Below, in pieces: positions 1 to 9,919 of a stretch of DNA of 64,000 bases. Below the pieces are notes generated by a model. That model worked only from the letters and a program-made list of their open reading frames with translations, was not told the origin of the DNA and searched no databases. Both the position numbers and the translations under genes were made by a program. The stretch covers positions 62,001 through 126,000 of the forward strand of contig JASLNU010000016.1 in NCBI GenBank assembly GCA_030745835.1, written 5' to 3'. Numbering within the stretch: the first letter of the stretch is position 1; the number at the start of each line of letters is the position of its first letter. The DNA comes from GCA-2687515 sp002687515. Lineage in GTDB: Bacteria > Pseudomonadota > Alphaproteobacteria > Rhodospirillales > UBA2165.

Positions 1-567
1 GACCAAGACGAGGTCAAGAAATACGTCGCCGAGGCGGGCCGCAAATACACCATCGACAATGTCATCACCCGCTGCCCGACCAACGCGCTCAGCATCAATG
101 ACGACGATACGCTGGACGTCGATAACAAAAGCTGCGTGCGCTGCATGCATTGCATCAATGTCATGACCAAGGCGCTGGCGCCGGGCGACGACCGCGGCGT
201 CACCATCCTGATGGGCGGCAAGCGCTCGCTCAAGATCGGCGATCAGTTGGGCACCGTCGTGATCCCGTTTTTCAAGCTGGAAAGTGACGAGGATTTCGAA
301 GCCCTGGAAGAGCTCGGCGAGACGGTGATCGACTTCTTTGCCGAAAACGCCCTCGAGCATGAGCGCGTCGGCGAGACCATCGACCGCATCGGGCTGGCCA
401 ATTTCCTGGAAGCCATCGGCGTCGAGATCGATCCCAACATGATCAATCACCCGCGCACCAATTCCTATGTTCGTACCGACACCTGGGACGAGGAAGCGGA
501 AAAGTGGAATGAACGCAAGGCGGAAAAAGATGCCGCCAAAGAATCCTCAGGCGTGGCGGCCGAGTAA
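1..567 (+). CDS. dsrA: Dissimilatory sulfite reductase alpha subunit DsrA (C-terminal part)
   Basis: The frame is open from the first base, so the gene begins outside the window and only about 188 C-terminal residues are seen. DsrA pairs with DsrB in the cytoplasmic siroheme sulfite reductase; in sulfur oxidisers it runs in reverse, oxidising DsrC-bound sulfane sulfur to sulfite. The visible part carries the inserted ferredoxin domain: a Cys in RCPTNAL and then the CVRCMHC cluster motif. It ends with a charged Lys/Glu tail rich in Ala. dsrB follows after 52 bases, and the whole downstream order is that of a dsr operon. Identity is firm from motif and context; the catalytic domain cannot be inspected. 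Confidence 0.96.
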   Translation, partial: DQDEVKKYVAEAGRKYTIDNVITRCPTNALSINDDDTLDVDNKSCVRCMHCINVMTKALAPGDDRGVTILMGGKRSLKIGDQLGTVVIPFFKLESDEDFEALEELGETVIDFFAENALEHERVGETIDRIGLANFLEAIGVEIDPNMINHPRTNSYVRTDTWDEEAEKWNERKAEKDAAKESSGVAAE

Positions 568-619
568 TCGCGCTGCCGGCCGGTGTTCCACACGAATAGT
601 TGAAAGCAAGGGTTATTAA

Positions 620-1702
620 ATGAGCGACGCAGCAACCGAACCCCGCAGGCCCGACGAGACCGGTGTCCCCGATCCGTTCCCGCTGATGCATCCCCTCCTT
701 AAAAAGAACTATGGGGATTGGAAGTGGCATGACCGTCCGCGCCCCGGTGTCCTCCGCCATATGGCGCATAGCGGCGATCAGGTTTGGACCGTGCGTGCCG
801 GCACCCAGCGGCAACTGGACGTCCACACCATCCGCAAGCTTTGCGATATCGGCGACGAATATGCCGAGGGCCATGTCCGCTTCACGGTGCGCAGCAATAT
901 CGAATTCATGCTGTCGAAAGAGGAAATGGTCGCGCCGCTGATCGAAAAGCTGACCGAAGAAGGCTTCCCGGTCGGCGGCACCGGCAATTCCATGTCGATG
1001 ATTGCGCACACCCAGGGCTGGCTGCATTGCGATATTCCGGGCACCGATGCCTCGGGCGTCGTCAAGGCCCTGATGGATGAACTTTACGAAGAGTTCACCA
1101 ACGAAGAAATGCCCAACCGGGTGCGCGTCACCACCTCGTGCTGCCAAATCAATTGCGGCGGCCAGGGCGATATCGCGATCAATGTCCAATACACCAAACC
1201 GCCGGTCATTAAACACGACCTGATTGCCAATGTCTGCGAGCGCCCGGCGGTGGTCGCCCGCTGCCCGGTGGCGGCGATCCGCCCGGCGATGGTCGACAAC
1301 AAACCGTCCCTCGAGGTCGATGAAAAGAAATGCATCTGCTGCGGCGCCTGTTATCCGCCGTGCCCGCCGATGCAGATCAATAGCGACGAATCGACCAAGA
1401 TCGCCATTTGGGTCGGCGGCAAGCATTCCAATGCCCGCTCCAAGCCGACATTCCATAAATTGGCGGTCGCCGGGCTGCCCAACAATCCGCCGCGCTGGAC
1501 GGAGGTTGCGGACGTGGTCAAGAATATCCTTTACGCCTACAAGGAAAATGCCCGCGATTGGGAGCGTATGGGCGAATGGATCGAGCGCATCGGCTGGCCG
1601 GAGTTTTTCGAACTGGCGGATATTCCGTTCACCAAATTCCACATCGACGATTTCCGCTCGCCGCGCGGAACGCTGAACGCGTCGGCGCATGTGCATTTTT
1701 GA
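620..1702 (+). CDS. dsrB: Dissimilatory sulfite reductase beta subunit DsrB
   Basis: A 360-residue protein, the usual DsrB length. Beta subunit of the alpha2beta2 siroheme enzyme. It shows the siroheme/[4Fe-4S] region around TTSCCQINCGGQGD, followed by the ferredoxin insert CICCGACYPPCPPMQI that holds a second [4Fe-4S] cluster. The ATG at 620 follows AAGCAAGGG and lies 52 bases after dsrA. The presence of dsrEFH and dsrL downstream marks the operon as the oxidative (reverse) type, so the expected role is oxidation of persulfidic sulfur delivered by DsrC, with release of sulfite. The gene appears intact. Confidence 0.97.
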   Translation: MSDAATEPRRPDETGVPDPFPLMHPLLKKNYGDWKWHDRPRPGVLRHMAHSGDQVWTVRAGTQRQLDVHTIRKLCDIGDEYAEGHVRFTVRSNIEFMLSKEEMVAPLIEKLTEEGFPVGGTGNSMSMIAHTQGWLHCDIPGTDASGVVKALMDELYEEFTNEEMPNRVRVTTSCCQINCGGQGDIAINVQYTKPPVIKHDLIANVCERPAVVARCPVAAIRPAMVDNKPSLEVDEKKCICCGACYPPCPPMQINSDESTKIAIWVGGKHSNARSKPTFHKLAVAGLPNNPPRWTEVADVVKNILYAYKENARDWERMGEWIERIGWPEFFELADIPFTKFHIDDFRSPRGTLNASAHVHF

Positions 1703-1732
1703 GGCTGGATGATTTAAGGTTAAGGGGTGGGG

Positions 1733-2092
1733 ATGAAGTTAGGTATTTTGGTTAGCGAAGGCCCGTTCACGCATCAAGCGTCGGACAGCGCCTATCTATT
1801 CACCAAGGCAGCCTTGGAAAAGGGGCACGAAATCGTTCGCGTGTTCTTCTACCACGACGGCGTCTACAATTCGAACAAGCTGTCCGAGCCGCAAAGCGAC
1901 GACCGCAATCTGGTCAAGCTTTGGTCGGAACTGGGCGAAGAGCATAATTTGGACATGGTCGTTTGCGTCGCCGCCGCCATGCGCCGCGGCGTCAAGGACG
2001 AGCTTTTGGCCGCCGGCTTCCATATTTCCGGCCTTGGCCAGTTGGTCGAAGCCGGTATCGTCGGCGACCGCCTAGTCACTTTTGGGGATTAG
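1733..2092 (+). CDS. dsrE: Sulfur-trafficking protein DsrE
   Basis: A small DsrE-fold protein that forms the DsrE2F2H2 sulfur-transfer hexamer and passes sulfane sulfur to DsrC. The ATG at 1733 is preferred over the GTG at 1727: it has a GGGGTGGGG-type ribosome site and places the sulfur-carrying cysteine (in DMVVCVAAA) at residue 78, the position of the active cysteine in characterised DsrE. It is 119 residues long. The 3' end, coding VTFGD and stop, lies in the first copy of an imperfect 20-base tandem repeat that runs into the gap before dsrF. dsrEFH is a hallmark of sulfur oxidisers and is absent from sulfate reducers. Confidence 0.95.
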   Translation: MKLGILVSEGPFTHQASDSAYLFTKAALEKGHEIVRVFFYHDGVYNSNKLSEPQSDDRNLVKLWSELGEEHNLDMVVCVAAAMRRGVKDELLAAGFHISGLGQLVEAGIVGDRLVTFGD

Positions 2093-2113
2093 TGGTCACC
2101 TTTGGGGATTGAT
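2074..2113 (+). repeat. Imperfect 20-bp tandem duplication at the end of dsrE
   Basis: Bases 2074-2093 and 2094-2113 are two adjacent 20-base copies matching at 16 positions, both containing GTCAC and TTTGGGGATT. The first copy encodes the last dsrE codons and stop; the second is the non-coding remainder just before the dsrF start. This looks like a small slippage duplication of the gene end. Confidence 0.7.
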
Positions 2114-2115
2114 AG

Positions 2116-2517
2116 ATGAGCGAAGCAGAAGAATTCGACGACGACGAATTTGACGGGCCGGTCAAAAAATTCATGTATGTGAACCGCCGGGCGCCGTACG
2201 GAACCATCTATGCGCTCGAAGGCTTGGAAGTGGTTTTGATCACCGCCGCCTTCGATCAGGATGTGAGCATGGTGTTCATCGATGACGGCGTCTTCGAGAT
2301 CAAGAAGGGACATGATACCGAGGCCGTCAACATGAAGAATTTTTCGCCCACCTATCGGGCCCTCGACGGTTATGATGTGGAAAAACTATATGTCGAGCGG
2401 GAATCCATGGAAGCCCGCGGCATGACCGAGGACGATCTGATCGTTCCCGTCGAAGTGCTGAGCTCGGACGAGCTCGGCGCGCTGATGCAGGAACAAGACG
2501 TGGTCATCGGGTTTTAG
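2116..2517 (+). CDS. dsrF: Sulfur-trafficking complex subunit DsrF
   Basis: A 133-residue DsrE/DsrF-family protein, second component of the DsrEFH hexamer. It contains no cysteine, as expected of DsrF, which is structural while DsrE and DsrH carry the cysteines. The N-terminus is strongly acidic (EAEEFDDDEFD), followed by the family core around VNRRAPYGTIYALEGLE and VFIDDGVF. It starts 23 bases after the dsrE stop and is followed 11 bases later by dsrH, so co-translation is likely. Assignment rests on length, the core pattern and gene order. Confidence 0.94.
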   Translation: MSEAEEFDDDEFDGPVKKFMYVNRRAPYGTIYALEGLEVVLITAAFDQDVSMVFIDDGVFEIKKGHDTEAVNMKNFSPTYRALDGYDVEKLYVERESMEARGMTEDDLIVPVEVLSSDELGALMQEQDVVIGF

Positions 2518-2528
2518 GAACTGATACG

Positions 2529-2837
2529 ATGGCAATGCTGCATACCGTTAATAAATCGCCCTTCGAAAAAAACGCGCTTCGGAGCTGCTTGCGTCTCGCC
2601 AAGGACGGCAGCGGCGTGCTGTTGATCGAGGATGGCGTTTACGGCGCGCTTTCGGGAACGGCCGAAAGTTCCCAAATCGAGGCACGCCTAGGCGATATCA
2701 AGTTCTATGCCCTGGGGCCGGATTTATCGGCCAGGGGCTATGATGCCGACCGCTTGATCGATGGCATCGAGGTGGTCGATTACGCTGGCTTCGTCGATCT
2801 CGTGACCGAGTTCGACGCGGTTCAATCCTGGCTTTAA
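2529..2837 (+). CDS. dsrH: Sulfur-trafficking complex subunit DsrH
   Basis: A 102-residue DsrH/TusB-family protein, third subunit of the DsrEFH sulfur relay. It begins MAMLHTVNKSPFEKNALRSC, which puts the conserved cysteine at residue 20, where characterised DsrH has it. The middle shows LLIEDGVYGAL, typical of the family. The ATG at 2529 lies 11 bases after dsrF with an AGGAA site just upstream. DsrC, the acceptor of the relay, is encoded next. The gene appears intact. Confidence 0.95.
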   Translation: MAMLHTVNKSPFEKNALRSCLRLAKDGSGVLLIEDGVYGALSGTAESSQIEARLGDIKFYALGPDLSARGYDADRLIDGIEVVDYAGFVDLVTEFDAVQSWL

Positions 2838-2875
2838 CTTAGGTCTGTCCGACACAGAGAGTGGGGAATATTTCA

Positions 2876-3208
2876 ATGAGCTATCAGTTAAACGGTCAAG
2901 AAGTCGCCGCCGACGAAGAAGGCTATATCACCGATATCAGCCTTTGGACCAAGGATCTGGCGGCACAGATCGCGGAAAGCGAAAACATCGATATGGAAGA
3001 CGACCATTGGGAAGTCGTCAATTTCCTGCGCGATTATTACGAGGAATATCAGATCGCGCCGGCGATCCGGGTTCTGACCAAGGCGGTCAAGAAATCCATG
3101 GGTCCGGAGAAGGGCAACTCCAAGTACCTCTACGAATTGTTCCCCTATGGTCCGGCGAAACAGGCCTGCAAGATCGCCGGTCTGCCGAAACCGACCGGCT
3201 GCATTTAA
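2876..3208 (+). CDS. dsrC: Sulfur carrier protein DsrC
   Basis: A DsrC/TusE-type carrier that shuttles sulfur as a trisulfide between DsrEFH, DsrAB and the DsrMKJOP membrane complex. The flexible C-terminal arm ends ACKIAGLPKPTGCI, with the penultimate Cys (residue 109) and the second Cys (98) eleven residues apart. This is the two-cysteine arrangement of true DsrC rather than TusE. The ATG at 2876 (110 residues) is chosen over an in-frame GTG 15 bases upstream because it gives the normal family N-terminus and has GTGGGG in ribosome-site position. It sits between dsrH and dsrM as in known operons. Confidence 0.96.
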   Translation: MSYQLNGQEVAADEEGYITDISLWTKDLAAQIAESENIDMEDDHWEVVNFLRDYYEEYQIAPAIRVLTKAVKKSMGPEKGNSKYLYELFPYGPAKQACKIAGLPKPTGCI

Positions 3209-3253
3209 GGCACGCGGCCCCGAATACGTGCCGGGGCGGAGGGAAATAGCGTT

Positions 3254-3994
3254 TTGTTGACGTTGGTTTACGCGTCTCTGTTCTATCTGGCTGCGTTGGT
3301 TCTGGTGCTCGGGTTGGCCTATCGGGTGCGGCTCTATTGGAGAACCCCGGCGCCGCTCAAGATTCCGACGACGCCGGCGCCGACCACCAGTTCCGGCGTT
3401 GCGCTCCGCATGGCGCGCGAAGTGGTGTTGTTCGAGAGCCTCTTTAAATCCAATAAATGGACTTGGATTTTCGGCTGGATGTTCCACGCCGCGCTGGCCT
3501 TGGTCCTGGTCCGCCACCTCCGCTATTTCATCGAGCCGGTCTGGGGTTGGCTGGCCCTGATGCAGCCGCTTGGCATCTATGCCGGATTTTTCTTAGGTTT
3601 GGGATTGGCCGGGGCCTGGGCGCGGCGCTTTTTGGTGGCCCGCGTCCGCTACATCTCGGCGCCGTCCGACCATCTGATGCTGGCGCTGCTTATTTTGATC
3701 GCGGCCAGCGGGCTGGCCATGAGATTCGCCGCGCCCACCGATATCGTCGCCGTCAAGGCCTTCATATTGGGGCTGATCTATTTCGACTGGCGGCCCTTGC
3801 CCGCCGATCCGCCGATCCTGGTGCATCTCGGCGCCGTCATCCTGTTGATGATCGTCTTTCCGTTTTCCAAGCTGTTGCACGCCGCCGGCGTTTTCTTCAG
3901 CCCGACCCGCAACCAGGCCGACAATCCGCGCGAAGTGCGGCATGTCACGCCCTGGGCGGAAAATGGGGCGGCCGGCAAGGCCCCTGGGGAATAG
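3254..3994 (+). CDS. dsrM: Membrane cytochrome b subunit DsrM
   Basis: A 246-residue integral membrane protein of the NarI-like diheme cytochrome b family and part of DsrMKJOP, the complex thought to link reduced DsrC chemistry to the quinone pool. Hydrophobic helices are visible from the start (LFYLAALVLVLGLAY) through four further segments. Candidate heme-ligand histidines lie in WMFHAALAL, RHLRYF and KLLHAAGVFF. No ATG is available at the N-terminus: translation probably starts at TTG 3254 or TTG 3257, behind GGAGGG at 3238-3243. dsrK starts 14 bases after its stop. Confidence 0.94.
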   Translation: MLTLVYASLFYLAALVLVLGLAYRVRLYWRTPAPLKIPTTPAPTTSSGVALRMAREVVLFESLFKSNKWTWIFGWMFHAALALVLVRHLRYFIEPVWGWLALMQPLGIYAGFFLGLGLAGAWARRFLVARVRYISAPSDHLMLALLILIAASGLAMRFAAPTDIVAVKAFILGLIYFDWRPLPADPPILVHLGAVILLMIVFPFSKLLHAAGVFFSPTRNQADNPREVRHVTPWAENGAAGKAPGE

Positions 3995-4008
3995 TCGGAG
4001 AATAGGTC

Positions 4009-5541
<1,533 letters not shown>

Positions 5542-5552
5542 AAGAAAAGACA

Positions 5553-7493
5553 ATGGACAAAACGGTAAACGAACAGCAGCTGACCAATCGCCGCTACCGG
5601 GACGGCGATGACCAACATCTGCCCTGGCAGCAGGAGATTTTCGAGGCCGATCATACCTACAAATGCCCGACCTATGTCCACCGCACGCCGCCATGCCAGG
5701 GCAGCTGCCCGTCGGGCGAGGATATCCGCGGCTGGCTCAACATCGCGCGCGGTATCGAAAAGGCGCCCGACGGCATGAGCTGGCAGGAATATGCCTTCAG
5801 GCGCATTACCGAAGCCAACCCATTTCCGGCGATCATGGGCCGGGTCTGCCCGGCGCCGTGCGAGGACGGCTGCAACCGGAACGAGGTCGAAGACCATGTC
5901 GGCATCAATTCGGTGGAACATTATATCGGCGATTATGCCCTGGAACATGGCTTCAAGCTGCCCGATCCCGGCCCCGATACCGGCAAAAAGATCGCCATCA
6001 TCGGCGCCGGCCCGGCGGGCCTCACGACCGCCTATCAGATGCGCCTGCGCGGCCATGCCTGCACGGTGTTCGAGCGCCACACGGAGCTTGGCGGCATGAT
6101 GCGTTACGGCATCCCCGGCTACCGCACGCCGCGCGATGTGCTGGACGGCGAGATTGGCCGCATCATCGATATGGGCGTCGAGGTGCGGACCAATTGCAAA
6201 ATCGGTGTCGATGTCAGCCTGGATGAGCTTGAAAAAGACTTCGATGCCATCTTCGTCGGCACCGGCGCCCAGGACGGCACCGCCTTGGCTGTCCCGGGCG
6301 GCGACGCCGACAACTGCATCAGCGGCATCGCCTTCCTCGATGCCTTCAATGACGGACGGCTTAAATTCGGCGCCGGGCGGGTGCTGGTCATCGGCGGCGG
6401 CGATACGGCGATGGATGTGGCCGCCGTCGCCAGGCGTCTCGGCCATATCACCAAGGTTCATGAAAAAGACCTCCCCGAATATGTGGTGCTCGGGCAGACT
6501 ACGCACGATGTTGCCACCGTCGCCAACCGCAAGGGCGCCGACGTGCAGATCGTTTACCGGCGGCCGATATCGAAAATGCCGGCGGCCAAGATGGAGATCG
6601 AGCACATCACCAAGGAAGGCGTGGAAATCCAGGAATCCCTGATCCCGCTGGAGGTGATCAAGGATTCGGGTGGCCGCGCCACGGCCTTGCGCGTCCAGAG
6701 CGTTGATTGGTCGTCGGGCCAGATGGAACCCATCGAGGGCACCGAGCGGGATATCGAATGCGATTTGATCGTCGCCGCCATCGGCCAGGTCGGCGATTTC
6801 ATCGGCATGGAGAAGCTCGACAACGGCAAGGGGCTGTGCGATGCCGACGGCTTCTACCGGATTCCCGATATGGAACAATATTATGTCGGCGGCGACGTGG
6901 TGAAACCGCACTTGCTGACCACCGCCATCGGCCATGCCTCGATCGCCTCGGAAAGCATCGATCATTATCTGCAAGGCCAGGACCCGGGCCGGCGGCCGAA
7001 GGTGGATGTCCACCATTTCAACCTTCTCGGCAAGTTGCGCGAAACCGGATTGGCGCCCGAAGATTACAACCACCAGCCGGCGGTCGGCACCGATGCGGAA
7101 AATTTCGCAATTCACAATTACGAAGACCGGGGGCATGCGGAAATCGTGCCCGCCGACCAGTTGTTCCTGGGCCATTGGACCTATGTGTCGCGCGCCCGGC
7201 GCTCCGAACAGGATATTACCAGCGGTAACGTGCTCGGCCATTTCGATGAGCGCATCGTCGGTCTGGAGGAGGAAAACACGGTCGCCGAGGCCGAGCGTTG
7301 CATGAGCTGCGGCATCTGCTTCGAATGCGACAACTGCATCATTTACTGCCCGCAGGATGCGGTCGAGCGGGTGAAAAAAGACCGCTCCACCGTGGGCCGC
7401 TATGTGGACACCATCTACGACAGATGCATCGGCTGCCATATCTGCGCCGATGTCTGCCCGTCGGGCTATATCCAGATGGGCCTCGGCGAATAA
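5553..7493 (+). CDS. dsrL: DsrL, iron-sulfur flavoprotein NAD(P)H oxidoreductase, copy 1 (with YRR motif)
   Basis: A 646-residue GltD-like flavoprotein that transfers electrons between DsrAB and NAD(P)H. Order: N-terminal Cys-rich Fe-S domain from residue 38 (CPTYVHRTPPCQGSCPSG), FAD dinucleotide fold IAIIGAGPAGL from 147, NAD(P)H fold VLVIGGGDTAMD, then a C-terminal ferredoxin domain with CMSCGICFECDNC and CIGCHICADVC. The NAD(P)-binding half contains V-Y-R-R (Tyr335-Arg336-Arg337), a motif that in GltD/NfnB relatives contacts the 2'-phosphate of NADPH. ATG 5553 follows an AAAGAAAAG stretch. The second, diverged copy starts immediately after its stop. The pair is the most unusual feature of this dsr operon. 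Confidence 0.94.
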   Translation: MDKTVNEQQLTNRRYRDGDDQHLPWQQEIFEADHTYKCPTYVHRTPPCQGSCPSGEDIRGWLNIARGIEKAPDGMSWQEYAFRRITEANPFPAIMGRVCPAPCEDGCNRNEVEDHVGINSVEHYIGDYALEHGFKLPDPGPDTGKKIAIIGAGPAGLTTAYQMRLRGHACTVFERHTELGGMMRYGIPGYRTPRDVLDGEIGRIIDMGVEVRTNCKIGVDVSLDELEKDFDAIFVGTGAQDGTALAVPGGDADNCISGIAFLDAFNDGRLKFGAGRVLVIGGGDTAMDVAAVARRLGHITKVHEKDLPEYVVLGQTTHDVATVANRKGADVQIVYRRPISKMPAAKMEIEHITKEGVEIQESLIPLEVIKDSGGRATALRVQSVDWSSGQMEPIEGTERDIECDLIVAAIGQVGDFIGMEKLDNGKGLCDADGFYRIPDMEQYYVGGDVVKPHLLTTAIGHASIASESIDHYLQGQDPGRRPKVDVHHFNLLGKLRETGLAPEDYNHQPAVGTDAENFAIHNYEDRGHAEIVPADQLFLGHWTYVSRARRSEQDITSGNVLGHFDERIVGLEEENTVAEAERCMSCGICFECDNCIIYCPQDAVERVKKDRSTVGRYVDTIYDRCIGCHICADVCPSGYIQMGLGE

Positions 7494-9455
7494 ATGAATA
7501 AATTGGATAAAATGACCACGACCGGGCAATCGGGATCGAACAGTTGGCGCCGTTTTCAGGACGGCGACACCAGATTTGATTCCTGGACCGATAAAATTTT
7601 TCTGGCCGGTCATTCCCATCAATGCCCGACCTATATCCACCGCACGCCGCCGTGCCAGGGAAGCTGCCCGTCCGGCCACGATATCCGCGGCTGGCTGAGC
7701 ATAGCCCGCGGCATCGACAAGCCGCCCACCCCCGGCATGGCCTGGCAGGAATATGCGTTCCTCAGCATGATCAACGCCAATCCATTTCCGGCGACCATGG
7801 GCCGGGTCTGCCCGGCGCCCTGCGAAGACGGCTGCAACCGCAACGCGGTCGATGATTTCGTCGGCATCAACGCGGTCGAGCAATATGTCGGCGATTGGGC
7901 CATCGAAAACAAGATTCCGCTGCCCGGGCCGGATAGCGAAACCGGCATGAAGGTGGCGGTGATCGGCGGCGGACCCGCCGGCTTGACGGCGGCCTATATG
8001 CTGCGCCGCAAGGGACACGGCGTCACCATTTTCGAAAGCCAGGCAGAGCTCGGCGGCATGATGCGTTACGGCATCCCCGGCTACCGCACGCCGAGGGACA
8101 TGATCGACGCCGAGATCGGCCGCATCCTCGATACCGGCGTCGAGGCGCGGCTCGAAACCCGCATCGGCAAGGATATCAGCAAGGCCGATCTGGAAAGCGA
8201 ATTCGATGCCGTCTTCTGGGCCATCGGCGCGCAACAAGGCCGGCCGCTGCCGGTCCCGGGCGCCGATGCCGAGAACTGCATCACCGGCGTTGATTTCCTC
8301 GAAGCCTTCAACCAGGGAAGGCTGCAATTTGCCGCCAAGAAGGTGGTCGTGGTCGGCGGCGGCGATACCTCCATCGACGTTGCCTCGGTCGCCCGCCGCA
8401 TCGGCCATATCGAACATGCCGGCGAAAAAGACCGTCCCGAAAACGTGGTTCTCGGCCACACCGCCCACGATGTCGCCGGTTCGGTTCAGCGCCAGGGCGT
8501 CAAGGCGGTGCTCACCTCGTTGTTCCCGATCGATGAAATGACCGCCGCCGAACGCGAACGCGAGGACGCCAAGAGCGAGGGCGTCCAGTTGAAAGGCGGC
8601 GTAATGCCCGTCGAAATCGTCAAGGATGACGATGGGCGGGCGGTTGCCATCCGCATGTGCGCATGCGAAATGGACGGCATGAAGCCGCTGCCGATGGAAG
8701 GCACCGAGTTCGAAATCGAATGCGATCTGGTGGTCTCGGCGATCGGCCAGATGGGTGATCTAAGCGGCCTCGGGGGGCTCGACAATGGCAACGGATACAT
8801 CGCCACCGACGAATTTTACCGCGTCGAGGGCAAGGAAAACCAGTTTGCCGGCGGCGATATTATCCGCCCGCATCTGCTGACCACCGCCATCGGCCAGGCG
8901 CGCATCGCGGTTCAAGGGATCGACAATCATCTATCCGGCGCCGAGCCCGGTAAACGGCCCAAGGTCGATGTCCATCATTTCAATCTGCTCGGTGAATTAG
9001 GCCAGCGGGATTTATCGCCGGCGGAATTCGACCACGTGCCGGCGCGCGGTACATCTGGGGCTGATTACGCGGTCCATAATTACGAGGACCGGGCGGCCAC
9101 CCACATCATCCCCAATGACGAAATGTTCCTCGGCCATTTTCCCTTCGATGATCGTAACCGGCGCCAGGAACTGCATGTTTCCGAAGCCGACGTCCTCGGC
9201 CATTTCGCCGAACGCATCCAAGGGCTGAGCGAGGAACAGGCGGTCGCCGAAGGCCGCCGCTGCATGAGCTGCGGCATGTGCTTCGAATGCGACAACTGTG
9301 TCATTTTTTGCCCGCAGGATGCGGTTTTCCGGGTCAAAAAGGATAAATCCGCCGTCGGCCGCTATGTCGATACCGACTATAGCAAATGCATCGGCTGCCA
9401 TATCTGCGCCGATGTCTGCCCCACCGGCTATATCCAGATGGGCCTCGGCGAATAG
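7494..9455 (+). CDS. dsrL: DsrL paralogue, copy 2 (YRR motif replaced)
   Basis: A 653-residue protein with the same architecture as its upstream neighbour: CPTYIHRTPPCQGSCPSG, FAD fold VAVIGGGPAGLTAAY, second fold VVVVGGGDTSID, and the C-terminal ferredoxin motifs CMSCGMCFECDNC and CIGCHICADVC. Its start codon directly abuts the preceding stop (TAA-ATG), so the two are translated in tandem. The key difference is that the YRR of copy 1 is replaced by L-T-S-L-F near residues 340-344, with two extra residues. Loss of the arginines suggests NADH rather than NADPH preference. Both copies keep all cluster cysteines, so neither looks dead. An old duplication followed by specialisation is the simplest reading. 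Confidence 0.93.
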   Translation: MNKLDKMTTTGQSGSNSWRRFQDGDTRFDSWTDKIFLAGHSHQCPTYIHRTPPCQGSCPSGHDIRGWLSIARGIDKPPTPGMAWQEYAFLSMINANPFPATMGRVCPAPCEDGCNRNAVDDFVGINAVEQYVGDWAIENKIPLPGPDSETGMKVAVIGGGPAGLTAAYMLRRKGHGVTIFESQAELGGMMRYGIPGYRTPRDMIDAEIGRILDTGVEARLETRIGKDISKADLESEFDAVFWAIGAQQGRPLPVPGADAENCITGVDFLEAFNQGRLQFAAKKVVVVGGGDTSIDVASVARRIGHIEHAGEKDRPENVVLGHTAHDVAGSVQRQGVKAVLTSLFPIDEMTAAEREREDAKSEGVQLKGGVMPVEIVKDDDGRAVAIRMCACEMDGMKPLPMEGTEFEIECDLVVSAIGQMGDLSGLGGLDNGNGYIATDEFYRVEGKENQFAGGDIIRPHLLTTAIGQARIAVQGIDNHLSGAEPGKRPKVDVHHFNLLGELGQRDLSPAEFDHVPARGTSGADYAVHNYEDRAATHIIPNDEMFLGHFPFDDRNRRQELHVSEADVLGHFAERIQGLSEEQAVAEGRRCMSCGMCFECDNCVIFCPQDAVFRVKKDKSAVGRYVDTDYSKCIGCHICADVCPTGYIQMGLGE

Positions 9456-9472
9456 GAGCGGGATCGAAGAAC

Positions 9473-9919
9473 ATGCGACGCGCCTTCCCAAAAACCCTTG
9501 CCGCCGCCGGTCTTATGGCCGTCGCGGTTTTGCTTGCCGGCATCGCCTGGGCGGCCAATGATTCCGCCCGCAAGAGCCGCGTGCCGATGCCGAACATTCC
9601 GAAAGCGTTGAAAGAGGCCGAGCCGGGCCACGCCGAGCGCTTGCGTAACGATCACAGGCAGCTCCTGGTCCACAAGCGCGACCAGACCATGCGCCAAGGT
9701 ATCCGGACCGCTAAGGACAGCCTCAAGGAATGCGTCGCCTGTCACGCCGTGCCGGGACCCGACAAGTTGCCGGTTTCGGCGCAGAGCCCCGAGCATTTCT
9801 GCCGCGTCTGCCACGATTATGCAGCTGTCAGCATCGATTGTTTCAGTTGCCACGCGTCGCGCCCGCCGAAAGACGTGGCCAATGCAAATAAAGGTGGCAG
9901 CGGAGGGGGCAAACGATGA
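9473..9919 (+). CDS. dsrJ: Triheme cytochrome c DsrJ
   Basis: A 148-residue periplasmic cytochrome of the DsrMKJOP complex. It begins with a signal/anchor (MRRAFPKTLAAAGLMAVAVLLAG). Three CXXCH heme motifs follow: CVACH at residue 87, CRVCH at 110 and CFSCH at 123. DsrJ is known for an unusual His/Cys-ligated heme. The tail is short and rich in Gly and Lys. The start at 9473 is behind TAGGAGCGGGA, 17 bases after the second dsrL. The stop overlaps the dsrO start (ATGA). Confidence 0.95.
   Translation: MRRAFPKTLAAAGLMAVAVLLAGIAWAANDSARKSRVPMPNIPKALKEAEPGHAERLRNDHRQLLVHKRDQTMRQGIRTAKDSLKECVACHAVPGPDKLPVSAQSPEHFCRVCHDYAAVSIDCFSCHASRPPKDVANANKGGSGGGKR

Noticed and set aside
443..1696. Minus-strand open frame opposite dsrB
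   Set aside because: It lies entirely within dsrA/dsrB, with His/Arg/Asp-rich composition typical of antisense shadows in GC-rich DNA and no domain.
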